Assembly (NCBI GenBank): GCA_014695175.1
Contig: JACJNV010000372.1
Coordinates: 1-45,846 of the forward strand
Reading direction: 5' to 3'
DNA: 45,846 bases
Origin: Microcoleus sp. FACHB-DQ6
Lineage (GTDB): Bacteria; Cyanobacteriota; Cyanobacteriia; Cyanobacteriales; Microcoleaceae
Of this stretch, positions 23,127-31,769 are shown in pieces. The translations under genes and the position numbers were made by a program. The number at the start of each line of letters is the position of its first letter. The stretch's first letter is position 1. The notes beneath the pieces are model-generated. The model ran no database searches, was not told the DNA's origin, and was given only the letters and a program-made list of their open reading frames with translations.

Positions 23127-25964
23127 TTAACCATAACCCAGGATTAGCTGACTACGCTCAACCTGCAGAAGCTGAATTTCCTGCTGGCTGACTTGTTCGA
23201 GCATGAAAACAATATGTTCTGGCTTGAGCAAATTGCCGTCGCTGCGACAACTGCCGGTAAAGCGCAAGACGGCTCTACCTTCCGATGTAGCACTCCTAGC
23301 AGAGGTGCTGCTGTCTGGTTTCGGCTCTACAAGTTCTAGCTTGTGCAGCCTTTCGCGCAAATTGACATCCTGCGTCTTTCCCGACTTAGTAGTATGCACC
23401 CGCCAAAAAGCCTCGGTTTCGGCGATCGTCTTGACCCAAGCTTCCCAGTTGGCATCAGCAGCCACGGAGACAGGAGCAGCATTTTCCCGGTCTAATTCAC
23501 CATTTTCTGTCAACGAGCCTGCGGAGGCCACAGTAATTACGTACTCCGCTGCTTCTAACAACTGACTCGCAGAAGGAGCCTTGAGATCGATCGACTCAAC
23601 CTTGTAAATCGGAATATTTTCCGGCAGCTTAGCGGCCAACTTTTCCCGAAAACTCTCAATATCGATCGGCTCAGTGAGCTCAAAGTCGGCAATTTCCCCA
23701 GTGCTGGTAACACCCAGAGGCAGAGCATTTGCCAGAGAAATCCGAGGGCTCGGGTGAAACCCGCCGGTAAACGAAATCGGCAAATCGGCTCTGCGGACTA
23801 CTCGATCGAACAATCGAATCAAATCCAAATGACCAACCAAAGCCATATCGCCCACCTTCCCGAACCAAACCCGCAAACGCTGTTTCCGCTCCGTATTCGG
23901 CACGAACTCCCCAGCAAACTCTGGAATTGGCAGCGCATCCACAACCACATTGTGTCCGAAATCGGTGCCGCAAACCCCGCAGCGCGAACACCCTTCAAAG
24001 GAACAGTCGGGAACCGTCGCTGCTTCTAAAGCCTTTTGCAAGTCAATTTTCAGCCAGTTTTTGTCGATCCCCGTATCTAAGTGATCCCAAGGCAGGGCCC
24101 GATCGAGAGAGAGGGGGAGAGAGGGGGAGGGGGAGGGGGAGAGGGGGAGATCCGGAGAATTGGGAAAATCTTCCTTGATTTCTCTTCCTTCTTCCGACTT
24201 CCTTCTTCCGACGAACCTCGGACTGACATCCGTTACATCCGTTACATCCGTTACAGAATCCGTTGCCGAACTTCCTTCTTCCTTCTCAAAAAGATTCCAC
24301 TCGCCGCTTTCGACTTGGCGGTATTTCCAGGTAAGGCCCGATTCATCGATCGCCTGAGTCCAAGCTTTGTAAGCCTGATCCAAGCTTTCCCACCAGGCAT
24401 CCATACCCGCCCCAAGTTCCCAAGCGCGGCGAACTACAGCAGCCAAACGCCGATCGCCCCGTCCGACAAAATCCTCCATTGCCGAAATCCGCACATCAGT
24501 GTAATTCACCTTGACGCCGCGCATCCCCCGAAATTCTCCCTTTAGGAGTTTTTGCTTGCGGGAAAACTCAGCAGTAGAAACCGAGTGCCACTGAAAAGGA
24601 GTGTGAGGCTTAGGCGTAAAATTAGAAATTGTCAAGTTAAAAGTCAGTCCCCGCCGGCCATCCAGCCTGCATTCCCTGTGCAGCCAGCGGACTGTTTCGG
24701 CGATGCCCACAACATCTTCATCGGTTTCTCCGGGCAAACCGATCATAAAATACAGCTTGATTTTATCCCAGCCGCGATCGACCGCAGTTTTGACACCCCG
24801 AAGCAATTCTTCGTTGGTCAAACCTTTGTTCACGATGTCGCGCATCCGCTGAGTACCAGCTTCCGGCGCAAAAGTCAAACCGCCTTGTCGCGTACCGCCG
24901 AGAATGTCGGCAATATTATCGTCAAATCGGTCAACCCGCTGGCTGGGTAGAGACAGAGAAATATTTTTATCTTTCAGGCGATTTTTGATTTCCATCCCGA
25001 CTGCTGGGAGTGCCAGATAGTCGGAACAACTCAGGGAAAGCAGGGAAAACTCGCTGTGCCCGGTGGCTTGCATCCCCTGTTCGATCGCCTCTACGACTTG
25101 CTGCGGTTCGACATCGCGCGCGGGGCGAGTCAGCATTCCCGGCTGACAGAAGCGACACCCGCGGGTGCATCCCCGGCGGATTTCTACTGTCAGTCTGTCG
25201 TGTACTGTCTGGACGTAGGGAACCAGGCCGATCGAATAAGCTGGTATCGGAGTTGCCACGCGGCGCAGAATTCGTTCTGGAACTTGGGGCCGGTTGGGAT
25301 GAACAGAACCGTCGGCCGCCATATCGTAGAATTGCGGGACGTAGACGCCTGGAATTTGCGCTAAATCCAGCAGCAATGCTTCTCGGCTCAAATTATTTGT
25401 TTTCCCTTCTGCCAAAATCAAGCCAATTTCTGGCAGCAACTCTTCTCCATCACCCAAAGCGATGAAGTCAAAAAAGTCCGCGTAGGGTTCGGGGTTAGAA
25501 GTTGCCGTTTGCCCGCCAGCAAAAATCAGCGGCATTTGACCGTTTTGGTCATTTGTCGCTCTTTCTTGCCAAGTTAGGGGAATGCCGGCCAAATCCAGCA
25601 TTTCCAGAATGTTTGTGGCTCCGAGTTCGTAGCTGAGGCTGAAGCCCAGAATATCAAATTCTGTGAGCGATCGCCTCGATTCTACGGCAAACAGCGGAGT
25701 TTTGGTCGATCGCAGTTTTGCTGCCAAGTCAGGGGCGGGCAAATAAGCCCGATCGCACAACTGTCTTGGCCCTGCGTTCAAAATGTTGTAAAGGATGATG
25801 TGCCCCAGATTGGAAGCACCAACTTCATAAACTTCTGGGTAAGTGAGAACCCAGCGCACCAACGCTTCGTCCCAAGGCTTGTGCGTAGCCCCCAATTCAT
25901 TTCCCAGATAACGAGCAGGCTGATTAATGTCTGCTGTAAGTAATTCTTCGACTTTTACTGCCAC
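23127..25964 (-). CDS. TIGR03960-type radical SAM protein with DUF2344 domain
   Basis: A 945-residue protein of unassigned reaction. The N-terminal B12-binding-like region (YEVGASNLGHIILYNILN, GFSLSYELGATNILEMLDLA) is followed by the radical SAM domain with the [4Fe-4S] ligands Cys266, Cys270 and Cys273 (RRGCTRGCRFCQPGM) and PEAGTQRMRD. After a hinge and a cysteine cluster (CSFEGCSRCGVCGTDFGHN) comes DUF2344/TIGR03936 (about 690 onward: RVWFGKVGDMALVGHLDL, GFHPSPRISLANALPLGV). The pairing of this family with rne/rng genes is conserved across many bacteria, which points to an RNA- or ribosome-related role. Residues about 555-625 are a low-complexity insert (VTDVTDVTDV, SPSPSPSLPLSL) encoded by intergenic-type repeats. 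The start is GTG at 25964. Confidence 0.93.
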   Translation of the reverse strand: MAVKVEELLTADINQPARYLGNELGATHKPWDEALVRWVLTYPEVYEVGASNLGHIILYNILNAGPRQLCDRAYLPAPDLAAKLRSTKTPLFAVESRRSLTEFDILGFSLSYELGATNILEMLDLAGIPLTWQERATNDQNGQMPLIFAGGQTATSNPEPYADFFDFIALGDGEELLPEIGLILAEGKTNNLSREALLLDLAQIPGVYVPQFYDMAADGSVHPNRPQVPERILRRVATPIPAYSIGLVPYVQTVHDRLTVEIRRGCTRGCRFCQPGMLTRPARDVEPQQVVEAIEQGMQATGHSEFSLLSLSCSDYLALPAVGMEIKNRLKDKNISLSLPSQRVDRFDDNIADILGGTRQGGLTFAPEAGTQRMRDIVNKGLTNEELLRGVKTAVDRGWDKIKLYFMIGLPGETDEDVVGIAETVRWLHRECRLDGRRGLTFNLTISNFTPKPHTPFQWHSVSTAEFSRKQKLLKGEFRGMRGVKVNYTDVRISAMEDFVGRGDRRLAAVVRRAWELGAGMDAWWESLDQAYKAWTQAIDESGLTWKYRQVESGEWNLFEKEEGSSATDSVTDVTDVTDVSPRFVGRRKSEEGREIKEDFPNSPDLPLSPSPSPSLPLSLDRALPWDHLDTGIDKNWLKIDLQKALEAATVPDCSFEGCSRCGVCGTDFGHNVVVDALPIPEFAGEFVPNTERKQRLRVWFGKVGDMALVGHLDLIRLFDRVVRRADLPISFTGGFHPSPRISLANALPLGVTSTGEIADFELTEPIDIESFREKLAAKLPENIPIYKVESIDLKAPSASQLLEAAEYVITVASAGSLTENGELDRENAAPVSVAADANWEAWVKTIAETEAFWRVHTTKSGKTQDVNLRERLHKLELVEPKPDSSTSARSATSEGRAVLRFTGSCRSDGNLLKPEHIVFMLEQVSQQEIQLLQVERSQLILGYG
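24088..24290. repeat. Simple-repeat segment inside the radical SAM gene
   Basis: GAGAGGGGGAGAGGGGGAG-type runs (24103-24150), CTTCCTTCTTCCGACTTCC units (about 24185-24215), three ATCCGTTACATCCGTTAC units (24228-24255), and a 25-bp block (24260-24284) identical to intergenic 10447-10471. The frame stays open through all of it on the minus strand. Confidence 0.85.
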
Positions 25965-26107
25965 GGCTCGACTCGCTAAATATTTGCGACTCTTAAGCAG
26001 CCTACCTTAAAATCTGCCAACACGCCAACGACAGCCGTCTGTCTTTTCGGGCATTTAACCGAATGTGCTGTGTTTTGTTGCCTGTTCTCCTCGCCTAGGA
26101 GGCTCTA

Positions 26108-26458
26108 TCAGTTTTGTTTTACCCAGGAGTTTTCGGCATCAAAGCTATCGACATTTTCAAATATTTCAAAAACTCGATCGAGTTGGCTGAGTTCCAGAAT
26201 CATCCTAATCCCGGGGGATACCGAGCACAGACTAAACCTGCGGCCCATTTTTTTCGCCTGCTTGAGGCCTGAAACCAATGCCATCAAACCGGCACTGTCA
26301 ATAAATGTTACTGCGCCCAAATCTACGAGTACCGCTACCACTCCGGGGGCTGAAATTGCTGTCGTTAGTTGCCGTCCGAATTCTCCGCAGGTGGCTGCAT
26401 TCAGGTAGTCTAGGGGTCGAATCACCGTAATTGGTTTATGGGCAAGAAGTGTCTGCAT
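26108..26458 (-). CDS. STAS-domain anti-anti-sigma factor-like protein
   Basis: The 116 residues form one STAS domain (SpoIIAA/RsbV type). It has the central strand VVAVLVDLGAVTFIDSAGL with Ser55 in DSAGL, the serine that anti-sigma kinases phosphorylate in this family, and a following helix ALVSGLKQAKKMGR. Such proteins act in partner-switching: the unphosphorylated form binds an anti-sigma factor or other kinase, and a PP2C phosphatase restores it. A matching GAF-PP2C phosphatase is encoded at 35962-37449, but no anti-sigma kinase (HATPase_c_2) is visible here, so pairing is inference. ATAGG lies a few bases before the ATG. It is transcribed away from the 73-residue gene at 26818. Confidence 0.9.
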   Translation of the reverse strand: MQTLLAHKPITVIRPLDYLNAATCGEFGRQLTTAISAPGVVAVLVDLGAVTFIDSAGLMALVSGLKQAKKMGRRFSLCSVSPGIRMILELSQLDRVFEIFENVDSFDAENSWVKQN

Positions 26459-26727
26459 ATGTCAAACCTATGATTGCTACGTATTTTCAACTACTGTGCT
26501 AAACGGATGTAAGCCTAAACCTACTTGATTACCCTGAGCCTAACTTAATCTGAGGCCAAATGACCAGTTTTGGTCAGTAGTTTTACTCAATCTTTATTTA
26601 TTGCCTCTTTTTTATGAAATTTTGCGTAAGATTTGGGGAGGAAACGTAAGCTACTATACTATTTTTTATTTAGGCCAGCCGCTTTAGTCTTGCTAACTCT
26701 AAAAATTGCGATCGACTTTGCCCTAGC

Positions 26728-26784
26728 TGTTCAATAAAACTGAACAATGTAATTAAAATCACTTGTTAGTTCTGATCTAGATCA
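26728..26784. promoter_or_regulatory. Two dyads upstream of the 73-residue gene
   Basis: TGTTCA (26728-26733) and TGAACA (26741-26746) form an inverted pair spaced by 7 nt. TGATCTAGATCA (26773-26784) is a perfect 12-bp palindrome 34 nt before the ATG. Both are candidate operators in the 359-bp divergent gap (26459-26817). I cannot name a regulator, and no strong -35/-10 pair is obvious. Confidence 0.3.
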
Positions 26785-26817
26785 CCTGTGTGTTCGACAC
26801 TTCAGAGGAGAATAAAA

Positions 26818-27039
26818 ATGTACGGAGTTCTCCGACTTACTATGCAAGCAACTCATGCTATCCGTCAACTTGTAGAAAAAGCCCTCTACATTAAGCAGTT
26901 GACGCCTGACATTGAAAACGAAATCAACTACGAGCTTACCCGTTTGGGGTACATCTCGGATATTGATTATGAGGCTTTAGAGTTATTAATGGATGAAATG
27001 GATGCCGGTCGGGTGCAATTGGTATCTAGCCGTCGGTAG
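26818..27039 (+). CDS. Conserved small cyanobacterial protein, unknown function
   Basis: A 73-residue protein starting MYGVLRLTMQATHAIRQLVE. The ATG at 26818 follows a strong AGAGGAGA Shine-Dalgarno sequence; an upstream in-frame start at 26788 would pass through that ribosome binding site and is rejected. It is predicted all-helical and acidic (YIKQLTPDIENEINYELTRL, ALELLMDEMDAG), without cysteines, membrane segments or a signal peptide. From memory, very similar short proteins are widespread in cyanobacteria. Its solitary position with its own long leader, divergent from the STAS gene, suggests independent regulation. Confidence 0.85.
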   Translation: MYGVLRLTMQATHAIRQLVEKALYIKQLTPDIENEINYELTRLGYISDIDYEALELLMDEMDAGRVQLVSSRR

Positions 27040-27807
27040 TGGGAAGCGGGCAACCAGTCCACATCGAAGAACCCAAAAATCCTTGCACGGCGGGCAATAG
27101 AGGAGTGTTAGAAGCATTGATGCCGACCGAATATTTCTCTAATGAAGCATCTCGTTGGTGAACTTGATATTTAAGGAAATAGTGTTAGGGGCGATCGTCG
27201 CTGCGCCTCCGATCGAAAGCTAAAAACTTTGGCTTAAATTAAATTTATAACTTTTGGGGTATGACAAATTAGGTTAACTGTAACTAAAAGTCATGCTTAA
27301 TTAAGCAGCTAATTGCTGAACTTGATATTTGATGAGAGACTGTTAAGGGCGATCGTCCCTCAATCTCATACAATTTTAGATTTTACATTTTACATTTTAC
27401 ATTTTACATTTTAGAATTCGGACTACTGATGAGTATCAGGGTTTGGAACTTTTCTACATTTGCATTCTTTTTAGAAACTGTTCTCAGTATCAAAAACTAC
27501 ATACTGTGAGCCCAATTAAATTTATAACTTTGGGGACTTGACAAATTATCTCTAAGTCTAATTCATAATAAAAAAAGTTTTTCGGCAGGATTAGGACTAA
27601 GAGCAACTGTCACAAATAAAGCTTAAATTTTAAGTATGTAGTGGCGCTTGTACGCTCTTTCCTAAGCTAATAGCGCACAAGCGCCACTACATATTTTTGT
27701 TTAATCTACCAGTTGGCCTTAGTCCTAAGAACTATTATCCGATCGCTCGAAGGCAAGAAAATTGGTTTGTAGTTAGGATTTCCGTCCTCGCGGAGTCAAT
27801 CTAAAAT
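27040..27807. other. Repeat-filled intergenic region
   Basis: No gene is seen in this 768-bp gap. It holds two diverged copies of a unit with GAACTTGATATTT and GGGCGATCGTC (27159 and 27317) and AATTAAATTTATAACTTT plus TGACAAATTA (27237 and 27516). It also has a TTTTACA heptamer array (27373-27415), a long hairpin (27635-27693), and GATTTTA units at the left boundary of the hybrid kinase gene. Confidence 0.65.
27635..27693. repeat. 22-bp-stem hairpin
   Basis: TATGTAGTGGCGCTTGTACGCT (split as TATGTAGTGGCG and CTTGTACGCT) at 27635-27656 pairs with 27672-27693 with a single mismatch; the loop is 15 nt, and TTTTTG follows. It resembles a palindromic small element or a bidirectional terminator. 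No transposase is present. Confidence 0.75.
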
Positions 27808-30636
27808 CTAAAATCTAAAATCGTTCGATCGCCCCACCAAACTTGCCACCACCGCTACCAACTCAGCAGGCTCGATCGGCTTGGGCACATAAATTTGAAA
27901 ACCTTCCTGCAGTGCCCGTATGCGTTCCTCTACCCTACCAACCGCCGTGAACGCCAACGCCGGAATTTCCCTGTCCACCATCCGCGATCGCACTTGTTGC
28001 AGCAGAGCCTCTCCGTCAAGGGCCTGTATCCCGATATCGATCGCCAACACATCCGGATTCAGCCTTTCAATCGCCTCCAACGCACCCTTTCCAGAGCTAG
28101 CAGTCTCCACCTGGGCCCCGCAATCTTCGAGCACGGTAGAGGCAAAATCCAGGGAATCCGCGTCGATATCGACCACCAATACCCGCACTCCAGAAAGATT
28201 GCTGTTGACAAAAGACTCCTTTACAGGGGCTCGCGCCTTGCTTAGAGGAATCGCCAACTCCCCGAGTCCGGCAACAGAAAATCCGCCGTCGCCAGGAAGG
28301 TGTTGAATTGGCAATCTCACTAAAAACCTGGACCCTTTTCCCTTCCCGGCCGATTCGGCTTGCACCGTCCCCCCGTGCATTTCCACAAAATGCCGCACTA
28401 GGGCCAAACCCAAACCCAATCCGTTGTACGCTCGCCTTGTAGAGCTGTCCGCTTGGCTGAACCGCTCGAAAACGTGCGGCAAAAACTCTTCTGAAATCCC
28501 TTGTCCCGTGTCGCTAACCTCTATTTCCACAGTAGCGGGCGACAATTTTTTACAGCAAGCGGATTCCTCAGGGGCCAAAGTCCCCTGCATCTTTCGCACC
28601 GCCACCTTCACCTGTCCGCCATCGGGAGTAAACTTAATCGCATTCGACAGCAAATTCCAGGCTACCTGCTGCAACCGGCCCGAATCGGCAAAAATCCGCC
28701 CGGTAGTTGGGTCGAAATCCGTCACAATTTCAATATTTTTGGCCGCAATCGCAGGCGCGAGAGTATCGATCGCAGCCTCAACAGTCGAAATCACATCCAC
28801 CCAACGCAAATTCAGCGACAGTTTCCCGCTAATAATCTGGGACACGTCTAGCAAATCCTCGATCAGAGTTGCCAGCGAGCGTGTATTGCGGTCGATCGTT
28901 TCCAGAGCCCGAACAGTCGTTTTTTCGTCAAACTTGCGGTTTCGCAACAGTTGTGCCCATCCCAGCATCGCATTCAGCGGCGTTCGCAATTCGTGGGACA
29001 AAGTTCCTAGAAACTCGTCTTTAATCCGGTTCGCCCGCGCCAATTCCTGAGCTCGATCCTGCAGTTCTCTTTCCAACTGCTTGCCAACCGTCAAGTCGAG
29101 AATAAAAGCCACAGATTCTTGCCGCTTTTGGGCCAGCAAAACATATCCGATCAACACCGGAATCCGGCTGCCGTCTCTCCTCCAGAATTCCTTTTCGTAG
29201 GGAGTGCAAGCCCCCGTTGCTTGTGCCTCTGCCATCCCTTTCTGGTCGAGAGACTGGTACTCCGGCGGCGTGATGTCAATCGAGTTTAATTCGCCGCGCT
29301 GCAAGTGTTCCCGCGTGTAACCAACTATCCGCAAAAATTCATCGTTGGCCTCGATGATACGGCCGTTTACATCGCCAAAGATAATTCCTATCAAGTTAGC
29401 TTCGGCTAACATTCTCAGTTTTTCTTCGCTAGCTTGGAGTGCAGCTTCTGTTTGCTTGTGATCGGTAACGTCTTGGATGTAAGCCGACAAACCAGAATCG
29501 GAAGGATAAAAACGCATCTTCAACCACTTATTCCATAACGGTACGAATCCCTCATACTCGAGCGTTACTTTTTCTGCTAATGCTTTGGTAGCCATTTTGT
29601 AAAACGGTAAATCGACCGCCCAGGGAAATATATCCCAAAATTTTTTACCAATTAGTTCGGCTTTTGGTCTGCCTAACAGCTCAATAGCTTGGTGGTTGAC
29701 ATAGGTATAGTTCCAATTTAAATCAACAGCGATAAAAGCATCGGTAATGCTTTCGAGAATGTTAGTAATTTGATCGTTTGCCAATTGCAGCGCTTTAGCA
29801 GTTTCTTCTGCCTGCAATCTCGCTGCTTGTTCGCGGGACAAAGCTGCAGCGCGTTCTTGTTCTGCCTGTTTTCGCTCGCTAATATCGATGTAAGAACCGA
29901 TGTAGCCTGCAAAAGTGCGATCGGGCCTGTACCGGGGTACGCCCGTACCCAAAACCCAACGGTATTCCCCGTCATAGCGTCTCAGGCGGCATTCGAGCCG
30001 GTACTCGCGGCCAGCGTCGAAGGCTTTTTGGTAAATATCCAGAGATTCTGGCAAGTCATCTGGGTGCAAGTTTTCCATCCAACCCGTGCCCCTTTCTTGC
30101 GCCAAAGTTCTACCGGTAAACTCCAGCCAAACTTTGTTAAAGTAATCGCCAAGTTGGTCAGTGTCCGACATCCAAATCATTACCGGGGCGGTATCCGCCA
30201 TAATCCGAAATCGAGCTTCGCTCTCCTGCTGCTGTGCTTCGGCTTGCTTGCGCTCGTTCCGTTCTTGAACTTCCCGCAGGGCCCGCTGAATCGACGGCAC
30301 CAGGCGTATCAAACGGCGTTTGAGAACATAATCAGTAGCGCCGCTTTTCAAAGTTTCGATCGCCACTTCCTCGCCCAAAGTAGCCGAAACAAAAATAAAC
30401 GGCACTCCCGGACAAGTAGTGTGGGCGATTTCCAGTGCAGCTATCCCGTTAAAACCAGGCAGCATATAATCTGCCAAAATAATGTCAAAACGTTGTTTTT
30501 CCAGCGCCGCGGCAAAGTCTTCTCGATTTTCCACACACACCAGAGAAAATTCTAGCCCGCCATCCTTTAGATATGCCTCAATCAGTTCGGCATCTAGGGG
30601 ACTGTCTTCTACTAACAGGATACTAAGCGTTTTCAC
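27808..30636 (-). CDS. Hybrid histidine kinase: receiver, three PAS, kinase, receiver
   Basis: A 942-residue soluble protein. It starts with a receiver (acidic pair LLVEDS, phospho-acceptor Asp56 in LADYMLPGFNG, SATLGEE, Lys in LKRR-type loop). PAS/PAC units follow at about 137-262, 285-397 and 400-520. The kinase dimerisation domain has His548 in GTLSHELRTPLNAMLG, and the ATPase domain has LLSNAIKFTPDGG, VSDTGQGI and GLGLGLALV. The C-terminal receiver (about 805-930) keeps Asp in LAIDIGIQALDG and Lys in VPKPIEP, but its acidic pocket reads VVDIDAD instead of VVDDDAD. The start is GTG at 30636, preceded by AAAGGAA. The last four residues (DFRF) and the stop come from a GATTTTAGATTTTAG repeat. 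Confidence 0.93.
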   Translation of the reverse strand: MKTLSILLVEDSPLDAELIEAYLKDGGLEFSLVCVENREDFAAALEKQRFDIILADYMLPGFNGIAALEIAHTTCPGVPFIFVSATLGEEVAIETLKSGATDYVLKRRLIRLVPSIQRALREVQERNERKQAEAQQQESEARFRIMADTAPVMIWMSDTDQLGDYFNKVWLEFTGRTLAQERGTGWMENLHPDDLPESLDIYQKAFDAGREYRLECRLRRYDGEYRWVLGTGVPRYRPDRTFAGYIGSYIDISERKQAEQERAAALSREQAARLQAEETAKALQLANDQITNILESITDAFIAVDLNWNYTYVNHQAIELLGRPKAELIGKKFWDIFPWAVDLPFYKMATKALAEKVTLEYEGFVPLWNKWLKMRFYPSDSGLSAYIQDVTDHKQTEAALQASEEKLRMLAEANLIGIIFGDVNGRIIEANDEFLRIVGYTREHLQRGELNSIDITPPEYQSLDQKGMAEAQATGACTPYEKEFWRRDGSRIPVLIGYVLLAQKRQESVAFILDLTVGKQLERELQDRAQELARANRIKDEFLGTLSHELRTPLNAMLGWAQLLRNRKFDEKTTVRALETIDRNTRSLATLIEDLLDVSQIISGKLSLNLRWVDVISTVEAAIDTLAPAIAAKNIEIVTDFDPTTGRIFADSGRLQQVAWNLLSNAIKFTPDGGQVKVAVRKMQGTLAPEESACCKKLSPATVEIEVSDTGQGISEEFLPHVFERFSQADSSTRRAYNGLGLGLALVRHFVEMHGGTVQAESAGKGKGSRFLVRLPIQHLPGDGGFSVAGLGELAIPLSKARAPVKESFVNSNLSGVRVLVVDIDADSLDFASTVLEDCGAQVETASSGKGALEAIERLNPDVLAIDIGIQALDGEALLQQVRSRMVDREIPALAFTAVGRVEERIRALQEGFQIYVPKPIEPAELVAVVASLVGRSNDFRF

Positions 30637-31679
30637 AAAAATTCCTTTTACTTAAATATTAATTATTGCATACAAAATTTTATCAGGCTGCGGCTTTAAA
30701 TGAAGCCCAAAAAATTCTTGCGTTTTGAATCGCATAAAAAAATGTAAAAATCAATTGGTTTCATTAGTTGAGCATTCATATCTCAATCCTAACTTCTAAT
30801 CAAGTCTATTGCTGCTTGCTGCGAGGTGAATCCCCGCTTTGACTTAATTGGCTAGTACGCTTGTTTTTCCTTAACTTTCGTCTGCTTCCAGGGAATCGGC
30901 ACCGCTGGAGTTTTGCTTCTATGCAGCAGTTTAGCTATACCCTGTTGAACCAATAGTTTCGCGCTTCTGGCTAGAAACAACTAGCTATGTAGTAATTTAT
31001 CTCGCTTGCTACTAACTACTGCTACCTCGTTTGGCAGATTCTTTTTTTTGTAGTGATGCCCGAGTTAATGCTATATTGCTTTGCCGCTGCTCTCAAACTC
31101 GAATTCGCTTGAATTCTGCCCTTATTTCCTGAATATAGATCGATCGTGTCAAAAAAAGTCAAAGTTGCTGGTCTGTCTGCTTTACTTTTTGCCGGATTTG
31201 CCTACCATGCAACACTTGCAGGGTAGGCAACTGTTGCCTTGTTGAGCGCTGTCGCCCATCACAAATAAGCTATTACAGCCTAGTAATGGTCATACTACAT
31301 CTATCAAAATATAGATTTTTGGATAGACACTGAACTCAACCTGCAGAGATTCCCCTGAATTCGGTAAAACGAAGTGCCACCCTGGCGAAAATCTGAGAAA
31401 GCTCGATCGACCAATTAATTTCCTATACAAATCACAAAAAATTTTATCTGGACTCGCTGCACTTGCACTCCCAGGCGGCCTCTGACCGATCGGCTTATTG
31501 ATTGAACCGACCCAAAGTGTCTTAAAATATACAATACGGTGAGCTGCTGCACAGCCCGCATATATTAAAACCAAGCGCCAACTTGCAATAATTCTTTAAA
31601 ATAGAGGTACAGCACCGGCGATCCCTAACTCTTCCCCCTCAGAAAGGGTAGGGTTTAGCAGAATTGAAGACGATCGTCT
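30637..31679. other. Long intergenic region
   Basis: About 1.1 kb separates the hybrid kinase from the DUF502 gene. The sequence is AT-rich and lacks coding frames except the short candidate at 31146. Small dyads are present, including TGCCTACC/GGGTAGGCA (31200-31229) and GGCAACTGTTGCC just after it. A 94-codon minus frame at 31290-31574 has no recognisable feature and is not accepted. No tRNA cloverleaf was found by eye. Confidence 0.5.
31146..31226 (+). CDS. Candidate 26-residue peptide resembling a signal sequence
   Basis: GTG at 31146 (just after CGATCGATC) opens MSKKVKVAGLSALLFAGFAY then HATLAG and TAG. A lysine-rich start, a hydrophobic core and a small-residue end look like a secretion signal with nothing after it. 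It may be the surviving 5' end of a lost exported protein, a small membrane peptide, or chance. There is no clear ribosome binding site. Confidence 0.25.
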   Translation: MSKKVKVAGLSALLFAGFAYHATLAG

Positions 31680-31763
31680 ATGGTGACTTCCAGTAAAGCC
31701 CGTGCAGTTGCTTTAGTCTCAGCTTTATTCAGGTTATTGGCAACCAGTTACGAGGAGATTTGA
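31680..31763 (+). CDS. Possible 27-codon leader ORF before the DUF502 gene
   Basis: ATG at 31680 reads MVTSSKARAVALVSALFRLL then ATSYEEI and TGA. Its last codons contain the GAGGAG that serves as Shine-Dalgarno for the GTG start at 31770, six nucleotides beyond its stop. Such a layout would couple translation of the two frames. It has no good ribosome binding site of its own, so it remains a candidate. Confidence 0.3.
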   Translation: MVTSSKARAVALVSALFRLLATSYEEI

Positions 31764-31769
31764 CCCGCC

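Noticed and set aside
22748..23134. 128-codon minus-strand frame
   Set aside because: It runs into the tandem repeat array, shows no motif, and overlaps the stop of the radical SAM gene.
31290..31574. 94-codon minus-strand frame
   Set aside because: No ribosome site, no family features, and a low-complexity AT-rich setting.
30637..31769. tRNA or small RNA gene in the long gap
   Set aside because: No acceptor-stem pairing with a T-loop GGTTCGA-type motif was found by eye; a covariance search would be needed to exclude others.
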